A DNA stretch of 25,537 nt from positions 1 to 25,537 of the forward strand of contig JSYX01000366.1 of NCBI GenBank assembly GCA_000787465.1, given 5' to 3'. This document shows, one piece after another, positions 9,387 through 19,758 of the stretch (the stretch's first letter is position 1; the number at the start of each line of letters is the position of its first letter). Below the pieces are notes generated by a model. It worked only from the letters and a program-made list of their open reading frames with translations. It searched no databases and had not been told where the DNA came from. Position numbers and translations under genes: made by a program. This DNA is from Thermomucor indicae-seudaticae (lineage: Eukaryota; Mucoromycota; Mucoromycetes; Mucorales; Lichtheimiaceae).

Positions 9387-11198
9387 ATGAGGTACGCAGA
9401 TTTGTTGTTTGCTAATTAATGTAGAAGGCTGGAGACACCTCTGGTGGGTGGTGTCTTGCCTCAGCTCCCGAAATCAATTGCTGATTAAACTAACTTTGTC
9501 ACCTTTTAAACCATTTTTGCCTCCAATATGATGTTCTTAGCCACGAAAACGACAATTGGAAGCAAGGTCTGCAGATTCCTCCCAAGGACAAGCGACCACA
9601 AACAGAGGTGAGACAAGAAACTGTTGCAACAATAAGGGGCAACGCTTAATTCGAGATTGGGGTTAGGATGTCACTGCAACCAAAGGAAACGAATTCGAAG
9701 ATTATTTCTTGAAACGAGAATTGCTCATGGGTATTTTTGAAGCCGGTTTCGAACGTCCTTCACCAATTCAAGAAGAAGCGATTCCTATTGCTCTGACGGG
9801 TCGAGATATTCTTGCACGAGCAAAGAATGGAACTGGCAAGACAGCTGCCTTTGTTATCCCGACCCTGGAAAAGATCAACGTGAAGAAACCGAAAATTCAG
9901 GCACTTTTGCTGGTTCCTACTCGAGAATTGGCGTTGCAAACATCGCAGGTCTGTCGAACGCTGGGTAAACATCTGGGTGTCCAAGTGATGGTGACGACGG
10001 GTGGCACGACACTCAAAGACGATATTATGCGCTTGGATGGAGAGGTTCATATCTTGGTCGGCACGCCTGGTCGTATTCTGGACTTGGCTGGAAAGGGAAT
10101 TGCTGATTTCAGTGAGGCGCATACGTTTGTGATGGACGAAGCCGATAAGCTGCTGTCGCCTGAATTCACGCCCATCATTGATCAGTTGATCGGTTTCTTC
10201 CCAAAAGACAGACAAATCATGCTTTTCAGTGCTACCTTCCCGATGGTCGTCAAAGCCTTCAAAGACAAATATTTGACCAAGCCATACGAGATCAACCTTA
10301 TGGACGAGCTTACTTTACGAGGTGTGACCCAATATTATGCTTATGTGGAAGAAAGACAGAAAGTTCACTGTCTGAACACTTTGTTTTCAAAGGTAAGTGT
10401 TTCAGGACTGAGAGTGTAATTCAAGTTAACCATATGCTGATTGTAATTGAATCAGTTACAAATCAACCAATCAATTATCTTCTGCAACTCTACGAACCGA
10501 GTGGAGCTACTCGCAAAGAAGATTACGGAACTCGGTTACTCATGTTACTATTCACACGCCAAAATGCTTCAAAATCATCGAAACCGTGTCTTCCATGATT
10601 TTAGGAACGGTGGCTGCCGTAATCTCGTCTGCTCAGGTAAGGCATCTGTGCTTAGTTGCTAAGCACCAATCAGTTACTGATCCTCAGTCATTTAGACCTG
10701 TTGACTCGTGGTATCGATATTCAAGCGGTCAATGTGGTGATTAACTTTGATTTTCCAAAGAATGCTGAAACCTATCTGCATCGTATTGGTCGTTCGGGTC
10801 GTTTCGGCCATTACGGTCTCGCGATCAACCTGATTACCTACGAGGATAGATTCAACCTATACAAGATTGAACGAGAGCTGGGAACCGAGATCCAACCTAT
10901 TCCTGCAGTGATCGACAAAGAGCTTTACGTTGCACCAAATGCACTTGAAGAAGCTGCTGTTCAGCAGCCTAACCGACAAGCCGCTGAAGCAATGCGGCAG
11001 CAACAACAGCAGCAACAAGAAGAAGCAGCAGCCCAACAGCAACAAGGACAGACTCAGAAGAATTTCCAGCAGCAGCGTCGATATCACGGCAATGGACAGG
11101 GTTCAGCACGGTCAGGCGAACACAGTGGTGGTCAGCGAGGTGGATACCGTAATAACAATAACCGGGGATTCAGGCCAAGACAAAAGCCTTCATACTAG
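9387..11198 (+). CDS. DHH1: DEAD-box RNA helicase Dhh1/DDX6
   Basis: Dhh1/DDX6 is a cytoplasmic ATP-dependent RNA helicase of processing bodies that promotes decapping and translational repression. The exons are 9387-9391, 9541-9607, 9667-10392, 10456-10636 and 10696-11198, giving 493 residues. The N-terminal [20 protein letters not shown] and [17 protein letters not shown] are diagnostic of this subfamily. Core motifs in order are the Q motif FERPSPIQ (about 52-59), motif I AKNGTGKT (76-83), PTREL (108-112), TPGR, DEAD (181-184), SAT (212-214), IIFCNS, TRGID and [10 protein letters not shown]. All key residues are present. The C-terminal tail is Gln/Ala-rich (QQQ runs encoded at 10995-11075) and ends with Gly/Arg/Asn, typical of fungal Dhh1. 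The first coding exon is only 5 nt (ATGAG). IWS1 lies upstream on the opposite strand. Confidence 0.96.
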
Positions 11199-12174
11199 AT
11201 GTAAAAAAGGTTCACCACTGTCTTTCCAAGTTGGATACGACTTGTCATTTTTGTTTGTCAATAGCGCTCCTTTTTTCCTCATCTGTAAATAGGAAGTTTA
11301 GAAACGAAACAATTTCTGGGCTTCTTTAGGAAGCAGAAGCAGATATCTATTAAAGCAACAAATGACATGTCTTTCCACGGAAACAGGTCCCCAATGACTG
11401 GTTTGTCATACACGTTTTATGAGTAGCTCCTATCTGAAACATTGTGTAACAGGTTAATTTACACATGGTGGCAGGCAAGATAACTCGTCATACGAAAGCA
11501 ATTTGCGAGGATCGTTTCGGGAAGGAAGTATGATTTGGATTGGCGTTTTTGCCCTTTATGCCAATCCAGAAATGTGTTTTGACTAAGGCTCAAGAGTCGG
11601 TTATAGTAGCCAGGCCAGAACCTGCGACCTCAGCATTGAGGACCGATGGATCCGCATTGGGCATTTACGGAGTTTACGTCTTGCCAATAAGTTTGTGTTG
11701 CATGACATGTTTGTATCACTTTTTCCAGAAGGTGCCATCATCCATCCTGAAAAGCCCGTTGCAGGCAATTCTCTATATACATATACGTATACAGTCGCAA
11801 TAATTTCATGTATGGTTAGATTGTCGCTGGACAACCGAGTCGTCTTGCATAGTAACTACTCTATGTCTTCTGCTTGTGTAATATGGACTGGAACGTTCCA
11901 GACACCACAAGCGTTTATGATGACTAGAGTGATTTGTTAATCTCTGTACCTGAGTGGCTGGTGAAAGGCTTAATAATAAGGACGAAAGAGGAAGTTTTAA
12001 TATCCGGGCCATTGCTAATTGCCATTGTCTAATTAAGCTTTTTCGGATCGATTGTCCAGACCCTCAGCCTCCAAAACGGATCGAGCCCGTGTATTATTTA
12101 CAATCTTCTCTTCTTTTCCGCCTTTTTTTCTCTCTTCTCCATTCCGTTCCCTTCATGACGCTATCTGCTGCATA
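11199..12174. other. Intergenic region between DHH1 and OPY2
   Basis: This stretch holds the DHH1 3' untranslated region and the OPY2 upstream sequence. A long pyrimidine tract (about 12108-12152) directly precedes the OPY2 start, as in many fungal promoters. Short frames at 11540-11940 look non-coding. Part of 11590-11660 resembles a decayed tRNA on the minus strand but does not fold as one. Confidence 0.4.
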
Positions 12175-13379
12175 ATGTTGTTGAATAAGTCGATTACTGT
12201 ACTCGCAGCAAGAATTTTCTTGCTTGGCGCGGCCGTCGTTGCCCAAATCTCTACAGGTCAGTCATCTCTCTTTTGTTCTACTACAAAGCGTCATCTAAAG
12301 CAATAGCCGTGTTTAGGAGGATGTAATCCGTCTGCTTGCACAGCCATCTGTAATCCACCCTGTATCTTGTCCCAAGTATGTACACTGGGAACAATGACAC
12401 AGTGCGGCGTCTGTCCCACACCCAAATGTGTCGATCGATCTGTATTCGGCATTGATCCATCCAGTTCCAGCGCTGCAGCCAGTCCGACGAGCATCACCGC
12501 AGGCGGTGACAACAACGGGTCAGCTTCCCTTATTGGAGGTCTTGTCGGTGGTTTGGTGGGTGGCGCCGTTTTATTCGCCATTGTCGGATTCTGTACTTGC
12601 AGACGTTACAAGCGCAATAACACAATGACGTTCCAGCTCCCCTTAACCAGTCATTCGCAGCAGCTTAATGAAAAGGTAAACGGTTTTCTATTGTTCAAAA
12701 GGGCGGGAAACGGGAGATTGACGCCATCCAGTCTTCTACTACTATCTCTGGGGTCATTCCTGTAAAATATGTTCCTCCTTCGCCGCAGCAGGAAGAAGAA
12801 ACGCCTACTCCTTCCTCAGACTTCTCTATCGATCAACGACGCTCTCATTATTTAAGCGTTACAAGCGCTCGACTGAGTCGCCACCCAGAAGATCGAGACG
12901 ACTACAGTCAACGTACTTCCACTGCATCTTCACTAAGCAACCATCCCATCACGCCAGTCAAAGCCAGTCAGGCTATTCAACTGTCTCGCGCTCGACCACA
13001 AATCATGCGCGTCAATCAAATACGTGCGAACACTCCGGGCACTGCTGGCAGTAGCAGCACCAATTTAAGTCGCAGCGGGTCTCTGCGTACTATCATCTTA
13101 ACACCGGAGAGGGATCACCGCACCCTTTCACGCTCCAATACAGCACCAACCAGACGAGGCGTTAACCGTTCTTCTACACTTGTCGACACCACCAAGCGGC
13201 CTTCAACCATCATCAATATAGACACTCAGCACCTCGAGCAAGTGGTCTCATCAAACTCATTAACGGATCCATTCCATGACCGCCATAGCGCTGTTGATGA
13301 TCAAGATACCCATGCTACTGTTGATAGTGAAACCACAATTTACTTGAAAGGTGCTGCTGCCAAGGAAAATGAAAAATAA
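12175..13379 (+). CDS. OPY2: Opy2-type membrane anchor protein
   Basis: Opy2 is a single-pass plasma-membrane protein that recruits Ste50/Ste11 for HOG MAPK signalling. The exons are 12175-12256, 12317-12675 and 12702-13379 (372 residues). A hydrophobic leader (about residues 7-24) is followed by eight cysteines at about 30, 35, 39, 43, 49, 57, 60 and 65, the OPY2 N-terminal pattern. A Ser/Thr/Ala linker then leads to a Gly-rich transmembrane helix (about 98-120; LIGGLVGGLVGGAVLF) and the stop-transfer sequence RRYKRNN. The cytoplasmic tail contains IQSSTTISGVIPVKYVPPSP, SRSNTAPTRRG and STLVDTTKRPSTI, conserved phosphorylatable stretches in fungal homologues. Joining exons 2 and 3 needs a very short intron (12676-12701, 26 nt, GTAAAC...AAAAG). 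Without it the frame ends at 12765. This could be a genuine ultra-short intron, a frameshift or an assembly indel. The gene converges on the GNL3N gene with 51 bp between stop codons. Confidence 0.85.
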
Positions 13380-13430
13380 TGCAGATAATACAGATGTAAG
13401 GATGATAATGTTGTTGTCAGAATGGAATAA

Positions 13431-14004
13431 TTATGACTCGTCATCTTCTTCTGCTTCTTCTTGCATGTCCTCATCTTCATCCTCGTCATCGTCTTCCTCC
13501 TCTTCTTGTTTTTGTTGTTGCTGTTCCTCTTCCATTCTTCGTCGTTGTTCTTCCTCCTTTTGTTTTCGCTTCTCCGCCTGTCGAGCTTCCTTTTCTCTCT
13601 GTTTCTCCTCAAGGAGCTAAATCGTTCCATGAGCTTCCTCACATTTCCCATGAAACAAAGTACAACAAACGAACCTCTTGCTTGTGCCGCTCGATTTCGT
13701 TCAATAATTCTTCCTTGAATGGCCAAGAATTGGGAATTCCTGGGTCTTTGGGTTTTCCTGGAGAATCATGGTTTTCTGAATTTTCTGTCTGCTTTTTCTC
13801 GACATTCAAGAGCCTTACTGCGCCTCTGTGGATTCTTTTTTGCGGCTCGCTTGGCCTTGCGGTTGTGTTCCTTGACTTTCTTTTGGATGCTGTATTTGCG
13901 AGACAGTTTTACTCGTTTACTTTGCACCTCTGCCCAAACAATAAGGTCATTCAACTTTTTCCAAGCGTGCGCTATAATGCATGCCACTCACTCTTTTTGA
14001 CCAT
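13431..14004 (-). CDS. GNL3/Grn1 N-terminal-domain protein without a GTPase domain
   Basis: The product has only the basic N-terminal domain of nucleostemin/Grn1, a nucleolar targeting and RNA-binding module in ribosome biogenesis. The exons are 14004-13992, 13929-13819, 13775-13675 and 13616-13431, giving 136 residues. The sequence starts MVKKKVQSKRVKLSRKYSIQ, continues with KKVKEHNRKAKRAAKKNP and DPGIPNSWPFKEELLNEIE, and ends in a charged Glu/Arg/Gln coiled coil, an acidic run of Asp/Glu and a stop. The KDPGIPNSWPFKEELL motif is the diagnostic block of the family. No G4, G1 or G3 GTPase motif follows, and the stop is reached within 136 residues, compared with about 450-550 for full-length Grn1/GNL3. 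It may be a separate short family or a truncated paralogue. The first coding exon is 13 nt. The SUR7/PalI-like gene lies 157 bp upstream on the same strand. Confidence 0.85.
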
Positions 14005-14161
14005 GGTTATAATCTATGCAGCAGAAAAAAGTGGGGAACGTGTGAGGGTTAATCCGATCTTCACGGTGGCTTTGAAACTGCGGTTCAATTATCCATTACT
14101 GCAAGCAGGTACGATTACAGACTCATAACATTTCTATGGACGGTTTGTTTTCTTCAGACAA

Positions 14162-14949
14162 CTAAACATAACTTAATTCAAGTTCATCCTGTCTCTGCTG
14201 CCTTCGTTGCCGTTGTCGACGGCCACGGTACATTGCAAAGATATAAATAACCAATGCTAACAGCAGCGCAATGACGGCGCCAACGGTGAGCCATATGGAG
14301 GAACCTGGTGTCGCATCGAACTGAACCAGTTGACCCGGCATCTCCGCTTCTACCTTGTCCAAACTGTCTAGTATGGCTCGGTAGGCCGCTATGATTATCG
14401 CCAGGGCGGCAACAGCGAATGCGAACGCCACTCCAACTAGAATTCCTAGCCATTTGGGTCCTTGTGTCCGACAAAAACAACAACCCAGTAGGCTCATTAA
14501 TGCAGCCAGAAAGGCAAAGCAAACCGATGGAATAATGACACCGCCCTGAGCTACCGAAAGCGTGTTGTGTAGTCTGTCGGGAATAGCGCGCTCGAACAGA
14601 CCCAAAAACCCATCAGCATCTTTATTATTGCCGGATCAGTTTCAGGAACAGAAAAAGAGGGTAAGTGGAACTTACCGTAGCGGTAACCGAGGCTGGGTTG
14701 CGTGCAGATAATACTGGAGGATGAAGAACCGGTCGTGAACCCTTGACAGATGACAAAGGCTGCAAAGGTCAAGTAATCTGGTATCTTTAAAAGATTGTGC
14801 CTGATATCATCCAAAAATGAACTGGCAAGTCGTGTATCGACTCGAACATAGTATACGGATCGTAGACTACTGCCGATGTTGCCGCACAAAGCAATGACTT
14901 GAAGAACAATCGCTACAATACACAAGAAGAATAGCACAGCGCTGAGCAT
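14162..14949 (-). CDS. SUR7/PalI-like four-helix membrane protein
   Basis: The exons are 14949-14676 and 14619-14162, joined in phase 1, giving 243 residues. An N-terminal hydrophobic segment (MLSAVLFFLCIVAIVLQVIA) is followed by an extracellular loop with a Ser-rich stretch and Cys residues. Three more helices follow, at about residues 118-140 (GGVIIPSVCFAFLAALMSLL), 149-171 and 197-220. The cytoplasmic tail is very basic (RGRRQRQRRQQRQ) and ends ELELSYV. This topology, one helix, an outer loop, then three helices, fits the fungal SUR7/PalI superfamily of eisosome and pH-sensing membrane proteins. The family motif is only loosely matched, so I do not separate Sur7-like from PalI-like function. 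A longer start at 15033 or further upstream is possible. I chose 14949 because it puts the hydrophobic segment first. Confidence 0.7.
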
Positions 14950-15108
14950 ATTGGATACACAGGCAAAGAGAAGAAACAAAAATAAAACGCATGGTATTTT
15001 TTGCACTGTGATGGACCGTTTGGAGATCATGCAGAATGCGGTCCGGCTCACATTAACTGGGAGTTGCACGGCGGAGAAGTTATAATAGATAACCATGGTA
15101 ACAATTGA

Positions 15109-15360
15109 GCTAATCAACAACTCCTTACTCTTGCCCTTGGTGGACAGATCATTGGCTTATTCTGGCCCAAGTCAAGACACAGGACCAAAGTGTGCAGCGT
15201 ACGATGTGCCGCAGAGACCGATTGTCCGGCGAACGATATCATTGATATGGCCTGGAAAGAAAGCGAATCGGTACTGCGCCAAGGAGTGCAGATTTATGCA
15301 ACGGGCAGATGCGGCATTTTAGGACGTAAAGACGGCTGTTATGTATTCCTTTGCCGTTAG
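15109..15360 (+). CDS. Unrecognised small cysteine-rich reading frame
   Basis: An open frame runs from after a stop at 15106 to TAG at 15358-15360. It encodes a cysteine-rich segment with C-x3-C-x5-C, then MAWKESESVLRQG, then GRC and a GCYVFLC end. The plus strand looks more coding than the minus strand here. No ATG precedes the cysteines in this frame. One possibility is a short first exon ending at the ATG at 15095, with an intron that ends in CAG at about 15146 and contains a CTAATC branch-like site. I do not recognise the family. The cysteine spacing and size suggest a small secreted protein, but no clear signal peptide can be assigned. It could be a fragment or chance. It lies head-to-head with the SUR7/PalI-like gene. 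Confidence 0.3.
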   Translation, partial: ANQQLLTLALGGQIIGLFWPKSRHRTKVCSVRCAAETDCPANDIIDMAWKESESVLRQGVQIYATGRCGILGRKDGCYVFLCR

Positions 15361-15805
15361 AGCAACAGTGTGTAAAGTAGCACCCGCAAAAGGAAAAGCT
15401 TGAGTTACTTTTTTGTTTGCACACTATCTAAATCTTTTCGAAGAAACAATTTTCGTGGTCGACCTTATATCACACCTAGCAAGTTTTGTGTAGCAGGTCA
15501 ACTGGCTTCTTGTACTAGAGCACTGATCCATTAACTCTTGCTTGTAAAGACGATGACGCATTCAGCTATATCTCTCTATCTGACTAATGCCCACGTGTCA
15601 GAGCAAGGTAAAAAAAAACAAAAGACAAGTTCCAGTCTTCATTTGATGCTGTGTCTGTCAAGTTCTATTTAGGCCGTAGAGGATGCCTCGAGGTTGAGCC
15701 TGATTCAACCGGCCTTACGTAATTTTTATAGCGTATTGAGGTATTAATAGTGTAGTCTAGCGTATATATACGATTACGTTGCAGATATAATACAGTATTT
15801 AGGTA
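15361..15805. other. Intergenic region, no gene seen
   Basis: This AT-rich stretch lies downstream of TLG2 and of the small cysteine-rich frame. It contains TATATA-rich runs near 15760-15800 and no frame worth annotating. The TLG2 polyadenylation signals are expected in its right part. Confidence 0.4.
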
Positions 15806-17097
15806 TCATGACTTAGTCGCCTTTGCGATTAATATCATAATAAGGAGGAATATAATCAGAATAAGCAAAAGAATCAGCTTCCTTCTCCGGGTCTTATTTT
15901 GGTATCTTGCACCCTAATACACAAGGGTAATGTCAAAGGACGACGTGGTATGTATAATTGGCAGATGTTTAAAGGTAATACCTGATCCAGTTGCACAGTA
16001 GCTTCTTTCACCTGAACTGCGGTCCGTTCGATGTTGTAGTCGATGCGATCCAACAAAGTCCCTTGATCGATTACTATTGTTTGTAGGTCTCTAAAAATTT
16101 CGGCTAGCTGATATATAGATTTTGCAATCTGATTGATTTCGTGTTCACGTTGACTAATGATCCCTTCATTGTTTTCAACAACAGCGAGCTGCGACTCGGT
16201 GAATCCCTTTCTCCCCAATCAGTTGGAATCATTACTCTCAACAAAATTCCGAGATAACCTACCACTTGAGCGTCTTCATCCAGTAACAGCTCTGCAGCCT
16301 CATTACTGAGGTTTGTATCCAGTCCCAGTATTCCCGTCTTCCGGTTTTCTTGGCCCCGTAGTTCTGTGAAGAAGAACCCGCACCACGTCAACTCAGGAAG
16401 CAGTGAATCGGTCCCCGACAGACGATATAACTTACTTTGCAAGTATGATGACTGCATCTTCCTAAACGAACCGGACACCTCTTGTACCTTGGTAGCAAGG
16501 CTGATTTGTATATTGCGCGCTAACTGTTTTTCCTGCTCTGATGTACCGCTGGTGTTCTTCCATTTGATCCGCTGAATATCCCTTTTGATGCGATAAAATT
16601 CCTATCCCTTCGTTGAACGCGACGAGCACTAGGTGGGAGAAAGTTAGCCGACCACTTACGTCCGTTATCTCCGCAGTCAACTGCTCGATAGCTGCTTCAT
16701 CGGACGAACGGTCATCGAAACCGGGTAATAGATGCTTTCTATGCATGACCTGCAGACGATTGACTGGTTGTTGTATGTTCACGTTAGGTGTCCGTTTAAA
16801 GCCGAGAGGAACTTCTCCTCACTTTTGTCTTTTATTTGGTCCAGCGCTTCGTCGACTTCTTCGACAATGTCGACCCTTTGTTACATTTCATGAGCAAGAG
16901 ATGACGGAGCGGATGCTCACAGAGAGAAATAAGCATTACCACTGCGGCGGGAGCACCGACATTTCGATTACGCTGTCCGAACTTTCGATTAAGCCCTCTG
17001 TCTCATTGTTTGGCAAGTGATTGCTTGCTGCTGTCTGCGACCGTGCATAGGAATTACGATATTGTAGAAACAGGAGTGTCCGACTTCGCGTTGCCAT
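15806..17097 (-). CDS. TLG2: Syntaxin-16/Tlg2, Qa-SNARE of the trans-Golgi network and endosome
   Basis: Tlg2/syntaxin-16 mediates fusion of endosome-derived vesicles with the trans-Golgi network, with Vps45 as its SM partner. Seven exons (17097-16940, 16875-16823, 16763-16660, 16601-16436, 16363-16263, 16206-15982, 15913-15806) give 304 residues in consistent phase. The start MATRSRTLLFLQYRNSYA is the N-peptide that binds Vps45. LPPQWVDIVEEVDEALDQI and HRKHLLPGFDDRSSDE begin the Habc region, which continues to EEKQ-like and SSYLQKLRGQENRK segments. The SNARE helix runs from QLAVVENNEGIISQREHEIN to VQVKEATVQLDQ, with the zero-layer Gln in VIDQGTLLDRID. The last exon, after an intron, supplies the basic KTRRRK and a C-terminal membrane anchor of about 17 Leu/Ile-rich residues. 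An earlier stop in the intron at 15874 would have hidden the anchor. Confidence 0.94.
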
Positions 17098-17850
17098 ATT
17101 GCTGGAAAGATAAATGCACAGACTTTTACTTTCGGTCTTTTATTTCACTGTTTTTTAGAATAGACATCTCAAGCGCTTCTCTGGGTCAGCTTGAAACCCA
17201 CGTTCTTGCTCAAACTAAAATGTGACATACTCAGCTGTTTAGTAGACTTATCACATAAAAAGGCGTTTCCAGCAGTGCAGACAGCTTGTGTTAAGTCCCA
17301 CCGTTCTTTGCTCCGTGGAATCATTCAGCCAACTTACCATTGGAAGCCTATCAAACAATCAGAAAAAACGCGCCATTTGCGAGTTGTAAGTCCTTGTTTC
17401 ACCACGGGCAATATCATATCCTGATCTTGTCGACGCAGAAAATGGCCATCTTCTAACACAATAATCCATCCTATTTTATAGATGGACATGCTAATGACAG
17501 ATACCTCTACAGCCGCCTGTATTTCTTTCATAATATACTGTCTCCGTGCTATTTGGAATGTGCCCGATATGCTTCATACTCTGAAGATAGTACCTCACTA
17601 TGGATAAAGGCCTTTTTGAGGCAAAGCATGATAGACAATGATGCTACATTCAAATATATCTAATTATAATTACGATAGAAATATTGATTTTTGCGATAAG
17701 AGTTTGCACAAAGTCGAGGACAATGCATGGCCGGGTAAATTTTGGCCGAACGATTTGCTCTGGTACCTGGGGCCCAGTGAGACACTCATCCAAGAAAGTC
17801 CGTCGCATAACACGGAAGCTTTCTCTCCTTTTGCCGATCGAAGATTCACT
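17098..17850. promoter_or_regulatory. Divergent upstream region of TLG2 and eL42
   Basis: This 753-bp stretch separates two divergent start codons. A minus-strand frame at 17531-17334 (starting MKEIQAAVEVSVISMS) could splice with a donor GTAAGT at about 17335 to an acceptor near 17220, but its product resembles nothing I know and I do not call it a gene. The plus-strand frame at 17638-17964 overlaps the true eL42 start and intron and is a shadow. Confidence 0.35.
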
Positions 17851-18369
17851 ATGGTAAGGATGAGAGACCGAAAATCAACGAATACGATGGAGTACAGAGC
17901 GGATGCATCAATGGATGGATGGATGGAGCGGATTTTTTGGGCTTTCGAGAGCTGCATATACTGATCAGCAATGGCACGTCCAGGTGAACGTTCCAAAGAC
18001 CAGAAATACATTCTGCAAGGGTGCCAAATGCAGAAAGCACACGCCACACAAGGTCACTCAGTACAAGACCGGCAAGGCCTCTCTGTATGCTCAGGGTAAA
18101 AGACGTTACGATCGAAAGCAGTCCGGTTATGGTGGTCAGACCAAGCCTATCTTCCACAAGAAAGCCAAGACGACCAAGAAGGTCGTCCTTCGTCTTGAAT
18201 GCACAGGTAATCGACCCGCCGCAGATAAAGGCTAGCGAGATGAATGTCTTTGTTGATAATACGTATGATTTCAGTTTGCAAGTACAAGATGCAACTTCCG
18301 CTCAAGCGCTGCAAGCACTTCGAACTCGGTGGTGAGAAGAAGACCAAGGGTGCTGCTCTTGTTTTCTAA
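17851..18369 (+). CDS. RPL44: 60S ribosomal protein eL42 (L44/L36a)
   Basis: eL42 is a small zinc-binding protein at the ribosomal E site of the large subunit. The exons are 17851-17853, 17984-18206 and 18275-18369, giving exactly 106 residues, the family's usual length. The first exon is only the ATG, and splicing restores [12 protein letters not shown]. Conserved stretches are [37 protein letters not shown] and the C-terminal [14 protein letters not shown]. Zinc-binding cysteines sit at 12, 17, 74 and 77. Residue 56 is proline (in QTKPIF), the form associated with cycloheximide sensitivity in yeasts, while Gln at this place gives resistance. The gene converges with the aldo-keto reductase, about 100 bp between stops. 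Confidence 0.97.
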
Positions 18370-18471
18370 ACGCCCTCTGTGATTTTGTCACCATCGCAAT
18401 AAATTCGACCACACGATTGACTGACTTTATTTCGATCGACAATGCATACAGCAACGGTACTATTGAATTGA

Positions 18472-19722
18472 TCAGTCATACTTCGTGGGATCCCATTCAG
18501 TAACGAAGTACTCGTCGAATCCGTCTAGCGTCTTCATATCCTCATCACTGATTTCGAAATCGAAGATCTGCGCGTTGCTTTCGATACGCTCTTTGTGTAC
18601 TGACTTGGGAAGAGGGACGTACCCGTGTTGGATAGACCTACAGATATCTTTATGAGCAAGCGTCCTGGTATATAATTCGCTAGACGACTTACCATCGGAT
18701 GAGGATTTGAGCCGTCGTCTTGTTATATTTCTTGGCAATTTCAACCAGCTTAGGGTCATTGAGCTTTTGACCCATCGTTAAAGGCGAATACTGCAGTACA
18801 AAGTAAGTAAAATTACGTGGATAAAAAGGCAATCTCTTCCATACCGCTTCCAACAAGATATCATGCTTTGCACAAAACTCTTCGATCTGACTGCGCGCCA
18901 AATAAGGTGTGATCTGCCAATTAAGACAAAGATACTGTCAGATCACCTTTACCGGACGTTGTGATAGTCGCTACTTACCTCGATCTGGTTCACAGCGGGC
19001 TTAATCGTACAGTTTTCCAGGAGCTCTTTCAAATGATGAACACCGTAGTTTGATACGCCTGACGCTTGAGATGAGTTTCCAAAGCGGCAAATTATCTCCA
19101 AAGAGAGAACATTTACCAATACTCTTGACCTTTCCTTCTTTCTTCAGTTTCTCCAAAGCCTTCCAACTTCCCAGTCGCTTTTCCTTTCCCGGAGTTGGAC
19201 TATGCACAAGGTAGAGATCAATGTAGTCCAGACCAAGCTTTGAGATGCTCTTATCAAACGCGGCTAAAGCTTCTTCATAACCCTGCGAAGTATCCCAAAG
19301 CTTCGTGGTGACAAAGATCTATTGCGCCACTTAGCATAACCAGCATACACTTTGAATGACCTCTGACTGCAATACCTCCTCGCGAGGAATCTTACTTGAA
19401 ATATGAGAAGTGTTGGAAGCCTCACTCGTTGGACGTCTTTTTTTCTCTCTACTTACGTCTTCTTTAAGGCACTTCCGACGCTTTCTTCGTTACAGTACAC
19501 AGTCGCGGTGTCAATGTGACGATAACCGGCCTGTTTATATTATTTTCTGTTGGTCAATCATGGCTGTCGGAATGTTGTCAGAGTAACAATAATGCATGCC
19601 TCTAAAGCCCAAAGCACTGCTTGTTCTGTCTCTTTGCCGGGATTCGCGTTGTACACACCGAAACCGACGCAAGGGATCTCGTTACCGTCATTTAATTTAA
19701 TTTTACTAGCGATGCTTTTCAT
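18472..19722 (-). CDS. Aldo-keto reductase, NADPH-dependent
   Basis: This is a TIM-barrel oxidoreductase that reduces aldehydes or ketones with NADPH. Eight exons (19722-19600, 19530-19457, 19394-19376, 19318-19117, 19058-18979, 18913-18845, 18790-18693, 18637-18472) give 276 residues. The catalytic tetrad is visible: Asp48 and Tyr53 (RHIDTATVY), Lys78 (VTTKLWD) and His111 (YLVHSP). [26 protein letters not shown] and the cofactor-binding [13 protein letters not shown] follow in the usual order. The length is short but normal for prokaryote-like or fungal AKR5-type enzymes. Exon 3 is only 19 nt. The exon 1 donor is best placed at GAG|GCATGC, a GC-AG intron that yields ALEAGYRHID without an insertion. 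A longer start at 19758 would add a 12-residue Arg-rich, acid-free N-terminus that could be a mitochondrial presequence. The substrate cannot be inferred. Confidence 0.92.
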
Positions 19723-19758
19723 TGTTGGCAAGAAAGTTCGAGCGAAACGCGCGTACAT

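Noticed and set aside
11585..11665. tRNA-like stretch on the minus strand, with a GGTTC-type T-arm
   Set aside because: The T-loop lacks the RA pair, T-stem and anticodon stem have mismatches, and no 5' acceptor strand pairs with the 3' side. At best it is a very decayed tRNA-derived sequence.
13351..13718. Ser/Leu-rich plus-strand frames
   Set aside because: They are antisense to the Glu/Asp-rich coiled coil of the GNL3N gene.
17334..17531. Minus-strand frame starting MKEIQAAVEV between TLG2 and RPL44
   Set aside because: It resembles no family, the needed downstream exon is tiny, and the region is expected to be promoter for two divergent genes.
17638..17964. Plus-strand 108-residue frame
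   Set aside because: It reads through the eL42 start codon and first intron in another frame.
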